This document shows, piece after piece, positions 1 to 7,254 of a DNA stretch of 13,302 nucleotides (positions are counted from its first letter, which is position 1; each line of letters opens with the position of its first letter). This stretch comes from Collinsella sp. CAG:166 (GTDB taxonomy: Bacteria; Actinomycetota; Coriobacteriia; Coriobacteriales; Coriobacteriaceae): contig FR878582.1 in NCBI GenBank assembly GCA_000434535.1, forward strand, positions 23,904-37,205, in the 5' to 3' direction. A program made the translations under genes and the position numbers. A model generated the notes under the pieces. That model was not told the origin of the DNA. It searched no databases and was given only the letters and a program-made list of their open reading frames with translations.

Positions 1-26
1 GCTCTAACCAACTGAGCTACACCGCC
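1..26 (-). tRNA. 5' part of a tRNA (cut by window edge)
   Basis: The reverse complement begins GGCGGTG TA GCTC AGTTGGTTA GAGC. This is a 7-base acceptor strand, the universal T8, a D-stem and a D-loop. The anticodon lies beyond the left edge, so identity cannot be read. A Met tRNA would fit the common Tyr-Thr-Met order, but that is inference. It is co-oriented with the next two tRNAs, 3 bases downstream of tRNA-Thr, and probably part of the same transcript. Confidence 0.85.
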
Positions 27-29
27 GGA

Positions 30-105
30 TGGAGCCTGCAACCAGACTTGAACTGGTGACCTCTTCGTTACCAACGAAGTGCTCTACCGACTGAGCTATA
101 CAGGC
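30..105 (-). tRNA. tRNA-Thr(GGT)
   Basis: The reverse complement folds as a full cloverleaf. The acceptor GCCTGTA pairs with TGCAGGC (one G-U pair), the D-arm is GCTCAGTCGGTAGAGC, the anticodon stem CTTCG/CGAAG encloses the loop TTGGTAA, and the T-loop is TTCAAGT. The anticodon GGT (bases 70-72 on the complement) reads Thr codons ACC/ACU. The 3' CCA is encoded (30-32). Its acceptor sequence differs from the tRNA-Thr remnant at 10887, so it is not the source of that attachment site. Confidence 0.97.
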
Positions 106-115
106 ACTTGACGGG

Positions 116-197
116 TGGGAGCTATAGGATTCGAACCTATGTAGGCAGAGCCAACGGGTTTACAGCCCGTCCCCATTAACCACTCGGGCAAACTCCC
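116..197 (-). tRNA. tRNA-Tyr(GTA)
   Basis: The reverse complement gives the acceptor GGGAGTT paired with AGCTCCC, an anticodon stem ACGGG/CCCGT with loop CTGTAAA (anticodon GTA, bases 161-163 on the complement), a long class II variable arm as expected for bacterial tRNA-Tyr, and the T-loop TTCGAAT. The 3' CCA is not encoded: the discriminator A is followed by CCC. It is the promoter-proximal gene of the leftward cluster, 10 bases ahead of tRNA-Thr. Confidence 0.97.
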
Positions 198-259
198 AAT
201 CGTTCAAGTATCCACAGGTCCTTTGGTCTTTTGGACCGCCGCCCCCGCGAACGAAAAAG

Positions 260-289
260 ATAATACGATGCAACCTTGGGGGCTGTCAA
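260..289 (-). promoter_or_regulatory. sigma-70 type promoter of the tRNA cluster
   Basis: On the minus strand a perfect -35 box TTGACA (284-289) is followed after 18 bases by a -10 box TATTAT (260-265), five of six to consensus. Transcription would start near 253 and read into tRNA-Tyr at 197. A GGTCC...GGACC inverted repeat (217-221/233-237) lies in the short leader and may help 5' processing. This is the best promoter in the window and fits a highly expressed stable-RNA unit. Confidence 0.8.
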
Positions 290-537
290 CGAAAACCTCT
301 AAATACACGGGGCCGGGCGTATCTATATGCTTTTGACCTGCGGTTTTGCTGAGTTTGGATATGAAGGACGGTGAATTTGCATATAGCGGTGACATTTCCC
401 GAGGGAACACTTTTGCGTAGTGGAGTGAGCCTGCAGAATATTACTTCGATAACGCCTCATTTGCACCTATATATAGGTCGAGATCGGACTTCCCTGACTT
501 GACCGAGCGTGGATGATTGAGGCCGGTCCGGCCTTTG
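290..537. other. gene-free stretch with two small palindromes
   Basis: No open frame here has a convincing start, ribosome binding site or recognisable protein. It contains a perfect 14-bp palindrome ACCTATATATAGGT at 465-478 and GGCCGGTCCGGCC at 521-533, the latter directly abutting the repeat array. It separates the tRNA promoter from the repeats. No other structure was recognised. Confidence 0.6.
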
Positions 538-833
538 TCTCGATCTGTAACATCTGGAGAACATTTTCTCCCCTATCTGTTACAGATTGAGATATTACGC
601 AGAGACCCCCGCTTGCGTCTCATTCTGTAACAGTAAGAACGGTTTTCCTCCCCTTCGTGTTACAGATCGAGACATTTCTCAGCTAGCCCGACTCTATATC
701 TCAATCTGTAACATCTACGCCAGTATTCTGCTTCTACCTGTTGCAGATTGAGACAAATGGGCAGGGCCCAATCTTTCATCTCGATCCGTAACAGGTGGGA
801 GCGAATTGGTCGTCTTGGTGTTACAGATGTAGA
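538..833. repeat. left array: four inverted pairs of a 15-bp motif, 80-81 bp period
   Basis: The motif TCTCGATCTGTAACA (consensus) and its inverse TGTTACAGATTGAGA alternate strictly. Forward copies are at 538-552, 618-632, 699-713 and 779-793. Inverse copies are at 578-592, 658-672, 739-753 and 819-833. Every internal spacer is exactly 25 bases, and the linkers between pairs are 25, 26 and 25 bases. The 15-bp element therefore recurs every 40 bases in alternating orientation. Each 55-base pair could fold into a hairpin: unit 1 pairs 14 of 15 positions plus a G-U, while units 2 and 4 have mismatches. The spacers of units 1-3 resemble each other (pyrimidine-rich, ending in CCTATC, CCTTCG or TCTACC), while unit 4 has a different spacer ending CGTCTTGG. 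The organisation recalls REP/BIME mosaics; it does not match a CRISPR array. It lies just downstream of the restriction operon. Confidence 0.9.
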
Positions 834-877
834 TGAACCAAAGACGGGATGGACAACTAGTCCGAAGGCGCATCGAC

Positions 878-900
878 TTAAAAGAAACAGGCCCGAGCCT
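878..900 (-). terminator. weak candidate terminator of the restriction operon
   Basis: On the minus strand a short stem AGGC/GCCT with a 4-base loop (889-900) is followed by TTTCTTTTAA. It lies 79 bases past the stop of the last operon gene. The stem is only 4 bp, so this would be a poor intrinsic terminator. The hairpin-rich array further on (538-833) may end transcription instead. Confidence 0.3.
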
Positions 901-978
901 TGAACATACCGAACTTGAGCCTCGAATCGACGACTGGCAGGCCGCTGCACAGGCAAACAAATTCCCGAGCGATAAGAT

Positions 979-1563
979 TCACCAGCGGTACCATTTTGAT
1001 TTAACGGGCAATAGATCTTCAACAAACTTACCGGTCCATTCATTTGGCTTCAGCCCGCGAATCTCGAAAATGGCCTCGAAATCCTCTTCGCTGAGACGAT
1101 AACCAAAGCGCGTATTCAACCACATCTCAGATTCGGCCCGCCAGATTTTTGCCCGAGCCGGTGTCATCGAGCGGACAATCCGGGAAAACACGTCGTCCCA
1201 CTCTCCATCTTCATCCTCGTATCGCCCTCTACCGAGAATGCTTTCGATCTGAGGCTCGAGCATGCCGAAGAGGCTCGAAATGTCATGTCGCCCACTCGGT
1301 CTCGCGATGGGAACGGGGACAACATCCTCGGCAAAAAGTTCATCAGGAGTAATATCGACCCCGTCCCAGCCGAGACCGATAAAGGGACGCTTCAAGATAT
1401 CAGCCGGGTCAGAAAAACGAATATGGATACACTCGGTCTCGAGGACCCAATTGCCCACCAAGACAAGCTTCCCGTAATGCGGCATAGGAGAGTCGAGCCA
1501 CGCCACCACGTGGCGGCGCTCCCCCGTCGACGGAAACTGATCGATATCGATAACTGTCGGCAT
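979..1563 (-). CDS. uncharacterised 194-residue protein, last gene of the restriction operon
   Basis: I do not recognise this family. The ATG at 1563 is preferred: a GGGG box (1571-1574) sits 7 bases upstream. A TTG at 1587 would add 8 residues but has no ribosome binding site at usable spacing. The protein is soluble-looking, with no signal peptide or membrane segment. The N-terminal half alternates hydrophobic stretches suggestive of beta strands. Residues about 100-170 are acidic and probably helical. It is rich in Trp and ends in a basic, aromatic KSKWYRW tail. It starts 37 bases after the Res stop on the same strand with no visible promoter between, so it is probably co-transcribed with Res. 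Position suggests an accessory, regulatory or immunity role in the defence operon, but nothing in the sequence proves it. It could also be an unrelated passenger. Confidence 0.75.
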   Translation of the reverse strand: MPTVIDIDQFPSTGERRHVVAWLDSPMPHYGKLVLVGNWVLETECIHIRFSDPADILKRPFIGLGWDGVDITPDELFAEDVVPVPIARPSGRHDISSLFGMLEPQIESILGRGRYEDEDGEWDDVFSRIVRSMTPARAKIWRAESEMWLNTRFGYRLSEEDFEAIFEIRGLKPNEWTGKFVEDLLPVKSKWYRW

Positions 1564-1600
1564 CTCAATGCCCCAATCAGAAAGCAACTTGAATCTGGGA

Positions 1601-4600
1601 CTACTCCGTTCCCTGAATCACGGTCAGCAGGTCCTCGTAGCTGTGCACCACGTCATAGCGCACATCCTCGTCCGAAAATTCGTTGAAGAGCTTACGGGCG
1701 CAGGCGATTTTGCCGCGCTCGATATCGCGCAGCGTGAGACTGTCCATACTGCCCTTGGTCTCCGCAACGAAGAACACGTGGCGCACGCTCCCCTTCTCGA
1801 AGGCGATGGCCCAGTCGGGCGCGTAGTTGCCCACTGGCGTCGGAATCTTGAAAGAACGCGGCAGCTTGGCGTAAACCGCGACCTTGCCCTCAGCGGAATC
1901 GAGGTCTCGTGCGAAATCGCGCTCGCCCTCGGAATCCCAAAACACGTAGTCCTGGATGCAGCGGCTCGTCTCCAGCGCCCGGCCGACATTCTCGGGCATG
2001 CGCTCAGCAAAGATGGTGGAATCGTACCGTTCGTCGAGCTTATGGTACGTGATGTGATCCACCACCATCGTCGCCTTCTCGGCCAAGATGCAACGGGAGA
2101 CCTTGGCGATAAACTCCTCGGGGTTATCGCGGAACATGCGGAACTTGACGGGGGCTATGCCCTTGAGGATCACCGCCGCGCTCCTACGCGTGATGCGCGC
2201 GGCGGTCGCGACTTCGCCCAGCAGGTCGTACGTAACGCCCGAGACATCCTCGCCCACCTCGTAGTCGCGCCTCGTGGCATCGCCGAACGACTCGCCGCGT
2301 TCAAGGTTCTCCCGCGTCTGGGTCGAACGTTGCGCGGCGGTCGTCATGACGTAAGACGCCTTTGCAACAAACAGCTCGCGGTTAATGCGGTCGATCGCCT
2401 TAGCCCGAAGCTCGTCGTCGTCGAAATCGACGGTGTAGGAGTGCTTGGAGTTAATCTTGTTCCAAAGTTCCTGGAACTCGGCGCGCGCGAAGTTGGCGTT
2501 GAGCGGGTTCTCGCGAACCTTGGGCTCGTTGCCGTTGCGGATGTAGTCGTCGAGCGCATGCTCGTCGTAAACGCTCTTCACCAACGCCTCGATATCCTTG
2601 CGATAGGCATAGAGGTGCTCGGGCAGGTCATCGTCGGTAACGGACGTGAGGCCCGATTCCTTGAACTTCTGCGTAGGCACGCCCTCGCGATCGATGAGAC
2701 CGTGCTGCACGAGCGCGAAGTAGACATCGTGTGCATCTTCCTGCGTGAGCGCATAGGTCTTTTCCTCGTCCGCCTGGACGACAAAGCCCTTGAGGAACTC
2801 CTCCGTAACGGCCTTGGGGCGCTCGCGAAGCGCGCTCTTGGTGTCCTCCTGCAGGGCCTTCGTGAAATCGCTGTAGCTCTCGCTGGCGATGACGGTGAGC
2901 GTGTTGACGCGCTGCACCTCCTGCTCGCCCAGCGCCTCCAGGTCCTGACGCTCGCCGTCCCGGTTCACGCACAGGCGCAGGCCGCGGCCCACCTCCTGGC
3001 GCTTGCCGGTCTCGGAGTCGGAGTGCTTGAGCGTGCAGATCTGGAACACGTTGGGGTTGTCCCAGCCCTCGCGCAGGGCGGAGTGGCTGAAGATGAAGCG
3101 CGTGGGCTCGTCGAACGACAGCAGGCGCTCTTTGTCCTTGAGGATGAGGTCGTAGGCGCTCTCGTCGTCGGACTCATCGCTGCCGCGCTTGAGCTTTGAG
3201 TTGACCGAATGCCCCTTCTTGTCGATGGAGAAGTATCCCTTATGCGTTGTATGGACGTCGATGCCGCGCAGCCATTCCAGATAGCGGCGGCGCACCTCCC
3301 CAAGGCCCGCATCGAGTGAGGCGTCGAGGTTCTGCTGCCCGCGACCGTACTCGTCGATGGCGCGCGCATATTCTTCCTCAAAGATTCGACCGTACTCGCC
3401 CAGGCCCTCCTCGCCGTCGTCATCGTAGACGCGGTACTTGGCGACCTCGTCGATAAAGAAGAGCGACAGGCACTTGATACCGCGCGCGAACAGCGCCTCC
3501 TCCTTCTCCAGATGGCTCTTGATGGTCTCACGGATCTGTACGCGGCGCATATCGCGACCGGAGGAGTCGCCGTAGACGTCGCCACGGCAAAGCTCGATGC
3601 CGTTGAGGAACTTGACGTAGCCTAGCTGGGCGTCGCTGTCCGGGACGATCTCGGACACGATGAATCCGTCGCGGTACGCCTCGAGCTCGCCGGACGCGGG
3701 ATAGATGTCGTCCTGCTCGAAGAAGCGCTGAGCGCGTTTGGAGATAGAGCCCGAAGCGTTGAGCTTCTTGAACTCGATGACCGCCTGGGGTGGCCTGTTC
3801 TTGGAGATCTTGATGTCCTGGAGATACAGGTAGCCGTCGGTTCCGCGCATGTTCTTGAGCTCGAAGCCCTTGACCTCGATGCGCTTGACCAGGCGCTGGT
3901 TGAATGCATCGAGCGCGTCCAGCACGTAAACTGCATCGTGGCGATCGCGATGTGTGGCCGAATAGTTGAGGCACGCGATGGGACGGAAACGGGCGATGCC
4001 CGCCTGGGTGGCCTTGCCGCCCATCTTCTGCGGCTCGTCTAGGATGACGATGGGGTTGTTAGCGGCGATCACGTCGATGGGGCGACGGCTCGCGAACTCG
4101 TCGCGCTCAGAGTACATGATGCGGGCCTCCTTGGAGCGCCCGCCCTCCTTCATGGACGCATTGAACGCCTGCATATTGATGACCATGACGTTGATGTCGG
4201 AACTCGCCGAGAACCGGTCTATGTCGCCCAAGCGGGCGCTGTTGTAGACAAAGTAGCGAATGGCCTTGCCGTACTGCTCAAAAAAGTGCTGCTCGGTATT
4301 TTTGAGCGACTTGTAGACGCCCTCGCGGATGGCAACGGACGGCACCACGATGATGAACTTAGTCCAGCCGTAGAGGCGGTTGAGCTCGAGCATGGTCTTG
4401 GTGTAGACGTAAGTCTTGCCCGTACCCGTCTCCATCTCCACGTCAAGGTTTACCGGGGCGGGGCCAGTGGCAAGCGACAAAGATTCAACGATTAGATTAC
4501 GGCGCTGCACCTTATGAATGTTCTCGAGCAGCGTAGCGGATCCAAGGGCAATCGGGGCATTCGCATAGCCCTCGGACGCCTGGACCTGCGTCTCAAAGCC

Positions 4601-4750
4601 CGGCAGCGCCGCGGTGCCGTCACCGCCCACCGTACGGCCAAGATCACGCAGATAGAGCGAGGCACCAGAATTGGGCTGACCGGCAAAGACATCGGTCACC
4701 GCGCGCGCAGCCTCAGTCTGATAAGGCTGAATTTTGAACTTGAACTGCAT
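1601..4750 (-). CDS. res: type III restriction enzyme, Res (helicase-endonuclease) subunit
   Basis: This 1049-residue protein is a complete type III Res subunit, which translocates or slides on DNA using ATP and cuts near recognition sites when complexed with Mod. Superfamily 2 motifs are in order: Walker A METGTGKT (106-113), DEPQ box (238-241) in place of DEAD/DEAH, SAT motif III (264-266), REGWDNPNVFQ motif V (560-570) and QEVGRGLRL motif VI (585-593). The C-terminal PD-(D/E)xK nuclease is intact, with PD at 978-979 and ETK at 997-999. Length matches EcoP1I/EcoP15I-type Res proteins (about 970-1000 residues). The ATG at 4750 is well supported: the mod stop codon forms part of its ribosome binding site (TAGGAG, then ATG after 6 bases), so Res translation is likely coupled to Mod. 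No frameshift is seen. Active nuclease function is inferred from the intact catalytic residues. Confidence 0.96.
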   Translation of the reverse strand: MQFKFKIQPYQTEAARAVTDVFAGQPNSGASLYLRDLGRTVGGDGTAALPGFETQVQASEGYANAPIALGSATLLENIHKVQRRNLIVESLSLATGPAPVNLDVEMETGTGKTYVYTKTMLELNRLYGWTKFIIVVPSVAIREGVYKSLKNTEQHFFEQYGKAIRYFVYNSARLGDIDRFSASSDINVMVINMQAFNASMKEGGRSKEARIMYSERDEFASRRPIDVIAANNPIVILDEPQKMGGKATQAGIARFRPIACLNYSATHRDRHDAVYVLDALDAFNQRLVKRIEVKGFELKNMRGTDGYLYLQDIKISKNRPPQAVIEFKKLNASGSISKRAQRFFEQDDIYPASGELEAYRDGFIVSEIVPDSDAQLGYVKFLNGIELCRGDVYGDSSGRDMRRVQIRETIKSHLEKEEALFARGIKCLSLFFIDEVAKYRVYDDDGEEGLGEYGRIFEEEYARAIDEYGRGQQNLDASLDAGLGEVRRRYLEWLRGIDVHTTHKGYFSIDKKGHSVNSKLKRGSDESDDESAYDLILKDKERLLSFDEPTRFIFSHSALREGWDNPNVFQICTLKHSDSETGKRQEVGRGLRLCVNRDGERQDLEALGEQEVQRVNTLTVIASESYSDFTKALQEDTKSALRERPKAVTEEFLKGFVVQADEEKTYALTQEDAHDVYFALVQHGLIDREGVPTQKFKESGLTSVTDDDLPEHLYAYRKDIEALVKSVYDEHALDDYIRNGNEPKVRENPLNANFARAEFQELWNKINSKHSYTVDFDDDELRAKAIDRINRELFVAKASYVMTTAAQRSTQTRENLERGESFGDATRRDYEVGEDVSGVTYDLLGEVATAARITRRSAAVILKGIAPVKFRMFRDNPEEFIAKVSRCILAEKATMVVDHITYHKLDERYDSTIFAERMPENVGRALETSRCIQDYVFWDSEGERDFARDLDSAEGKVAVYAKLPRSFKIPTPVGNYAPDWAIAFEKGSVRHVFFVAETKGSMDSLTLRDIERGKIACARKLFNEFSDEDVRYDVVHSYEDLLTVIQGTE

Positions 4751-4759
4751 CCGGATCTC

Positions 4760-6655
4760 CTAGATCACCTTACGGATGGTGTCGGGACTGAAGGTTTTGA
4801 AGAGCTCCTCGAGGTTTGCCACGGCGGCATCGTTGGAGAAGCATGCGTCGCGGAAGACGGCGTAGAGCGGGCGTTCCTTGGCGATGGCCTCCAATGCCGC
4901 GGTATCGATGTCCTCGTCGAAGCAAGCGATAAGCTGGCCGTCGTTGACGTCGAAGCACGCCTTGCCGCCGAGTTCGCGCTCCACAATCTTTGCGGAGTAC
5001 TCAATGCGAAATGCAGGAAGAACCTGAAAGAGTAGGTCAAGCGGCGCAGCGCCTTCGGCGGCGTTGTCGGAGAAGAGGTCGAGTTGGGCCTGGTCGTACT
5101 GATCCGGCGCGGCATACTCATCTTTGAGACACGAGTCGTCTACGCGTAACACGCGGAAGCCGATATCGGGCATGGGTTTGGGCTCAGTGCCGAGCTCGAT
5201 CTGCTTATTGTCCTTGTCGATTTCACCCTTAATTGTCTCACCTGCGTGGCGGATGCGCTCTTCGCCGATTTCACAGATATTAGAAAAGCCTTCGCGTCGA
5301 GCCGCCGAACTGGCATCGCATTCCTCGGAAAGCTGAACCATTATGAATCGACGTCTCCCCGCGTCCTTTTCATTGCAACACATAACTGCATGGGCAGTCG
5401 TCGCCGATCCGGAGAAAAAATCCAGAACAATCGAGTCGGCATCTGTCAACCAAGAAACCGACCGCTCGATAATCGCAACGCTCTTTTCGGTATCAAATAC
5501 CCCCGTTTCGCTCCCGCTAAGAGTCAAATCCATCCAATTGTCGCTTAGAAGCTTTCCCGTCGATGGCGGAACATAGTATTGAACGGTTCCCTCATCATTT
5601 TTTCTAACAAAGTTGAGTTTTTCGTTCGTCGCTGTTAGATGGTCCAAGTAGTACTCATCCAGCGTTATACCGCTAGCACATTTAGAAAGATAGCTTTTGT
5701 AATTAACCGCCGCCTCGTACGCTCGACCGCGCTCCCAGCGCCATTGGCCTTTGGCCGGAGTTTCTCCGAACAGCTCATAACGCATTGTCGGACGGTCTGT
5801 TCCACGCCAAAAAGTATCCCATTTTCCAGGTTTTCCGCCATGAGACATCATTAGTTTCGAAAACCGGGTGTCACCTTTTTTGGAATATAGAAGCATGTAC
5901 TCATGTCCTTGCGACAATGATGCAATATCGTCAAATTGTGCCTGCACGTTTTTAATGCCTCTACGAACTGCGATACAGTTCTTAAAGCAGTACGCCCCAA
6001 ACACCTCGTCACATATTGCTCGAAGGTTCTTCACCTCGTTAGCGTCTATGCTGATCAAAATCGAACCATCATCGGAAAGCAAGTCTCTTGCCAGCAGCAG
6101 CCTGGGATACATCATCGAGCACCAGTCGGAATGGAAGCGACCGTTTGACTCGGGATTCGAGACCAAGCGTCCGCCCTCCTCATCAAAATCACCGCTCTCG
6201 GCATCGTATTCGGCTTTGGTCTTAGAGAAATCGTCATCATAGATGAAGTCGTTACCCGTGTTGTAGGGTGGATCGATGTAAATAAGCTTAATTTTGCCGG
6301 CGTAGGTTTCACGCATGATTTTGAGCGCCTCGAGGTTATCGCCCTCGATGTAGAGGTTCTCGGTCGTATCCCAGTCCTTGGACTTCTCGGGGCAGGGACG
6401 CATGGTCCTTTTGATGGGGCGGCGTGCCTCGAGCTTGGCCTCGCGCTTGCCGGGCCAGGTGAACTGGTAGCGCTCACGCGGACCGTCCACGACTTCGCTG
6501 GAGAGGTCATCGCGAAGGGCGTCGAAGTCGATGGCGAGTCTGACGTTGCCGTCGGCGTCCGTCGCCTCGGTCACCACGTCGGGGAAGAGCGCGGCGATCT
6601 TGGCGATGTTCTCTTGCGTGAGATCGGAAGTCTCCCGGCTGATCTTCTCCATCAT
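4760..6655 (-). CDS. mod: type III DNA adenine-N6 methyltransferase, Mod subunit
   Basis: This 631-residue protein methylates adenine in an asymmetric recognition site and supplies sequence specificity to Res. It has beta-class order: catalytic motif IV DPPYNTGNDF (128-137) precedes the S-adenosylmethionine motif I LDFFSGSATTAHA (411-423). The target-recognition region lies between, at about residues 200-400. The length is close to EcoP15I Mod. The start is ATG ATG at 6655/6652; the GAGGAGGAG encoding the last three Glu codons of the upstream gene is the ribosome binding site, and the intergenic gap is 2 bases. Odd point: bases 5341-6060, covering most of the target-recognition region, average about 47% GC by hand count, against about 60% or more in the flanking conserved parts. 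This suggests the specificity domain was exchanged by recombination. No simple-sequence tract for phase variation was seen. Confidence 0.96.
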   Translation of the reverse strand: MMEKISRETSDLTQENIAKIAALFPDVVTEATDADGNVRLAIDFDALRDDLSSEVVDGPRERYQFTWPGKREAKLEARRPIKRTMRPCPEKSKDWDTTENLYIEGDNLEALKIMRETYAGKIKLIYIDPPYNTGNDFIYDDDFSKTKAEYDAESGDFDEEGGRLVSNPESNGRFHSDWCSMMYPRLLLARDLLSDDGSILISIDANEVKNLRAICDEVFGAYCFKNCIAVRRGIKNVQAQFDDIASLSQGHEYMLLYSKKGDTRFSKLMMSHGGKPGKWDTFWRGTDRPTMRYELFGETPAKGQWRWERGRAYEAAVNYKSYLSKCASGITLDEYYLDHLTATNEKLNFVRKNDEGTVQYYVPPSTGKLLSDNWMDLTLSGSETGVFDTEKSVAIIERSVSWLTDADSIVLDFFSGSATTAHAVMCCNEKDAGRRRFIMVQLSEECDASSAARREGFSNICEIGEERIRHAGETIKGEIDKDNKQIELGTEPKPMPDIGFRVLRVDDSCLKDEYAAPDQYDQAQLDLFSDNAAEGAAPLDLLFQVLPAFRIEYSAKIVERELGGKACFDVNDGQLIACFDEDIDTAALEAIAKERPLYAVFRDACFSNDAAVANLEELFKTFSPDTIRKVI

Positions 6656-6657
6656 TG

Positions 6658-7254
6658 CTACTCCTCCTCAAGCCGCCTAAGCTCGGCTTGCTTCTTTTTC
6701 ATCTGTGCAAACAGCTCGTTCTTTCGAACAATCTGACGTTCCTTGCGGGCCTTGATATCGAGCGCGGAGACCTCCGCGCGCAGCCCGTCTATTTTCTCAC
6801 GGCGATCGATTCTCGCCCATACGTTATGACCATCGAATTCTCCAAGCGCGACCTGGGCAAGCATGGAATCCCACACCATATCAAGGTCGAAGCCATTCAA
6901 GGCAAGACGCTCGACGTCTCGCGCTCCCAGCAGACGGCCCTCCTCGCAAATCGCGATATCGCCGGACCCGCCGTCGACAATCACGGCCTTGTTGGGCGTC
7001 GCCCTGCTCACCAAGCGCACGGCGCGCTCGGGCACCCGCTCGCCCTTGGGATCGATCCTTAACACGAGGATCTCGTGCACCGTCTTGCCGTCCGCGATGT
7101 TTGTCGTCACCGGTTTGATGGAGTTCGCGACGGTAATTGCCGCCACGCCGCCCGTAAGGTCGCGACGCGTGGCGGCGTCGACCTCCATATGGCGGTAGAA
7201 GGCCTCTTTGGGCAGGCGCCTGTCCACCTCGGTCGTGGCCGGGAGTCCTAGCAT
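6658..7254 (-). CDS. DUF4391 domain protein
   Basis: A 198-residue protein that I assign to DUF4391 from its start LGLPATTEVDRRLPKEAFY, the beta-rich middle (residues about 35-110) and a highly charged helical or coiled-coil end (about 145-198, ending in three Glu). From memory, DUF4391 proteins recur next to helicases and type III-like methyltransferases; I know of no established biochemical function. The ATG at 7254 is chosen because its reading frame begins exactly at the conserved LGLP segment. It overlaps the helicase stop (ATGCTAG), so the two genes are translationally coupled. A GTG at 7278 would add 8 residues. Its position between the SNF2-like helicase and mod, with a 2-base gap to mod, points to a physical partner or adaptor in the defence complex; that role is inference. 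Confidence 0.85.
   Translation of the reverse strand: MLGLPATTEVDRRLPKEAFYRHMEVDAATRRDLTGGVAAITVANSIKPVTTNIADGKTVHEILVLRIDPKGERVPERAVRLVSRATPNKAVIVDGGSGDIAICEEGRLLGARDVERLALNGFDLDMVWDSMLAQVALGEFDGHNVWARIDRREKIDGLRAEVSALDIKARKERQIVRKNELFAQMKKKQAELRRLEEE

Noticed and set aside
204..410. 68-codon minus-strand open frame
   Set aside because: It overlaps the tRNA promoter and leader region, and has no ribosome binding site or protein-like features.
538..833. CRISPR array
   Set aside because: Repeats are 15 bp and alternate in orientation, spacers are related to each other, and no cas gene is present.
1568..3199. 543-codon open frame on the plus strand
   Set aside because: It lies wholly antisense to the well-supported Res gene. 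It is an artefact of GC-rich third positions, has no domain and no convincing ribosome binding site.
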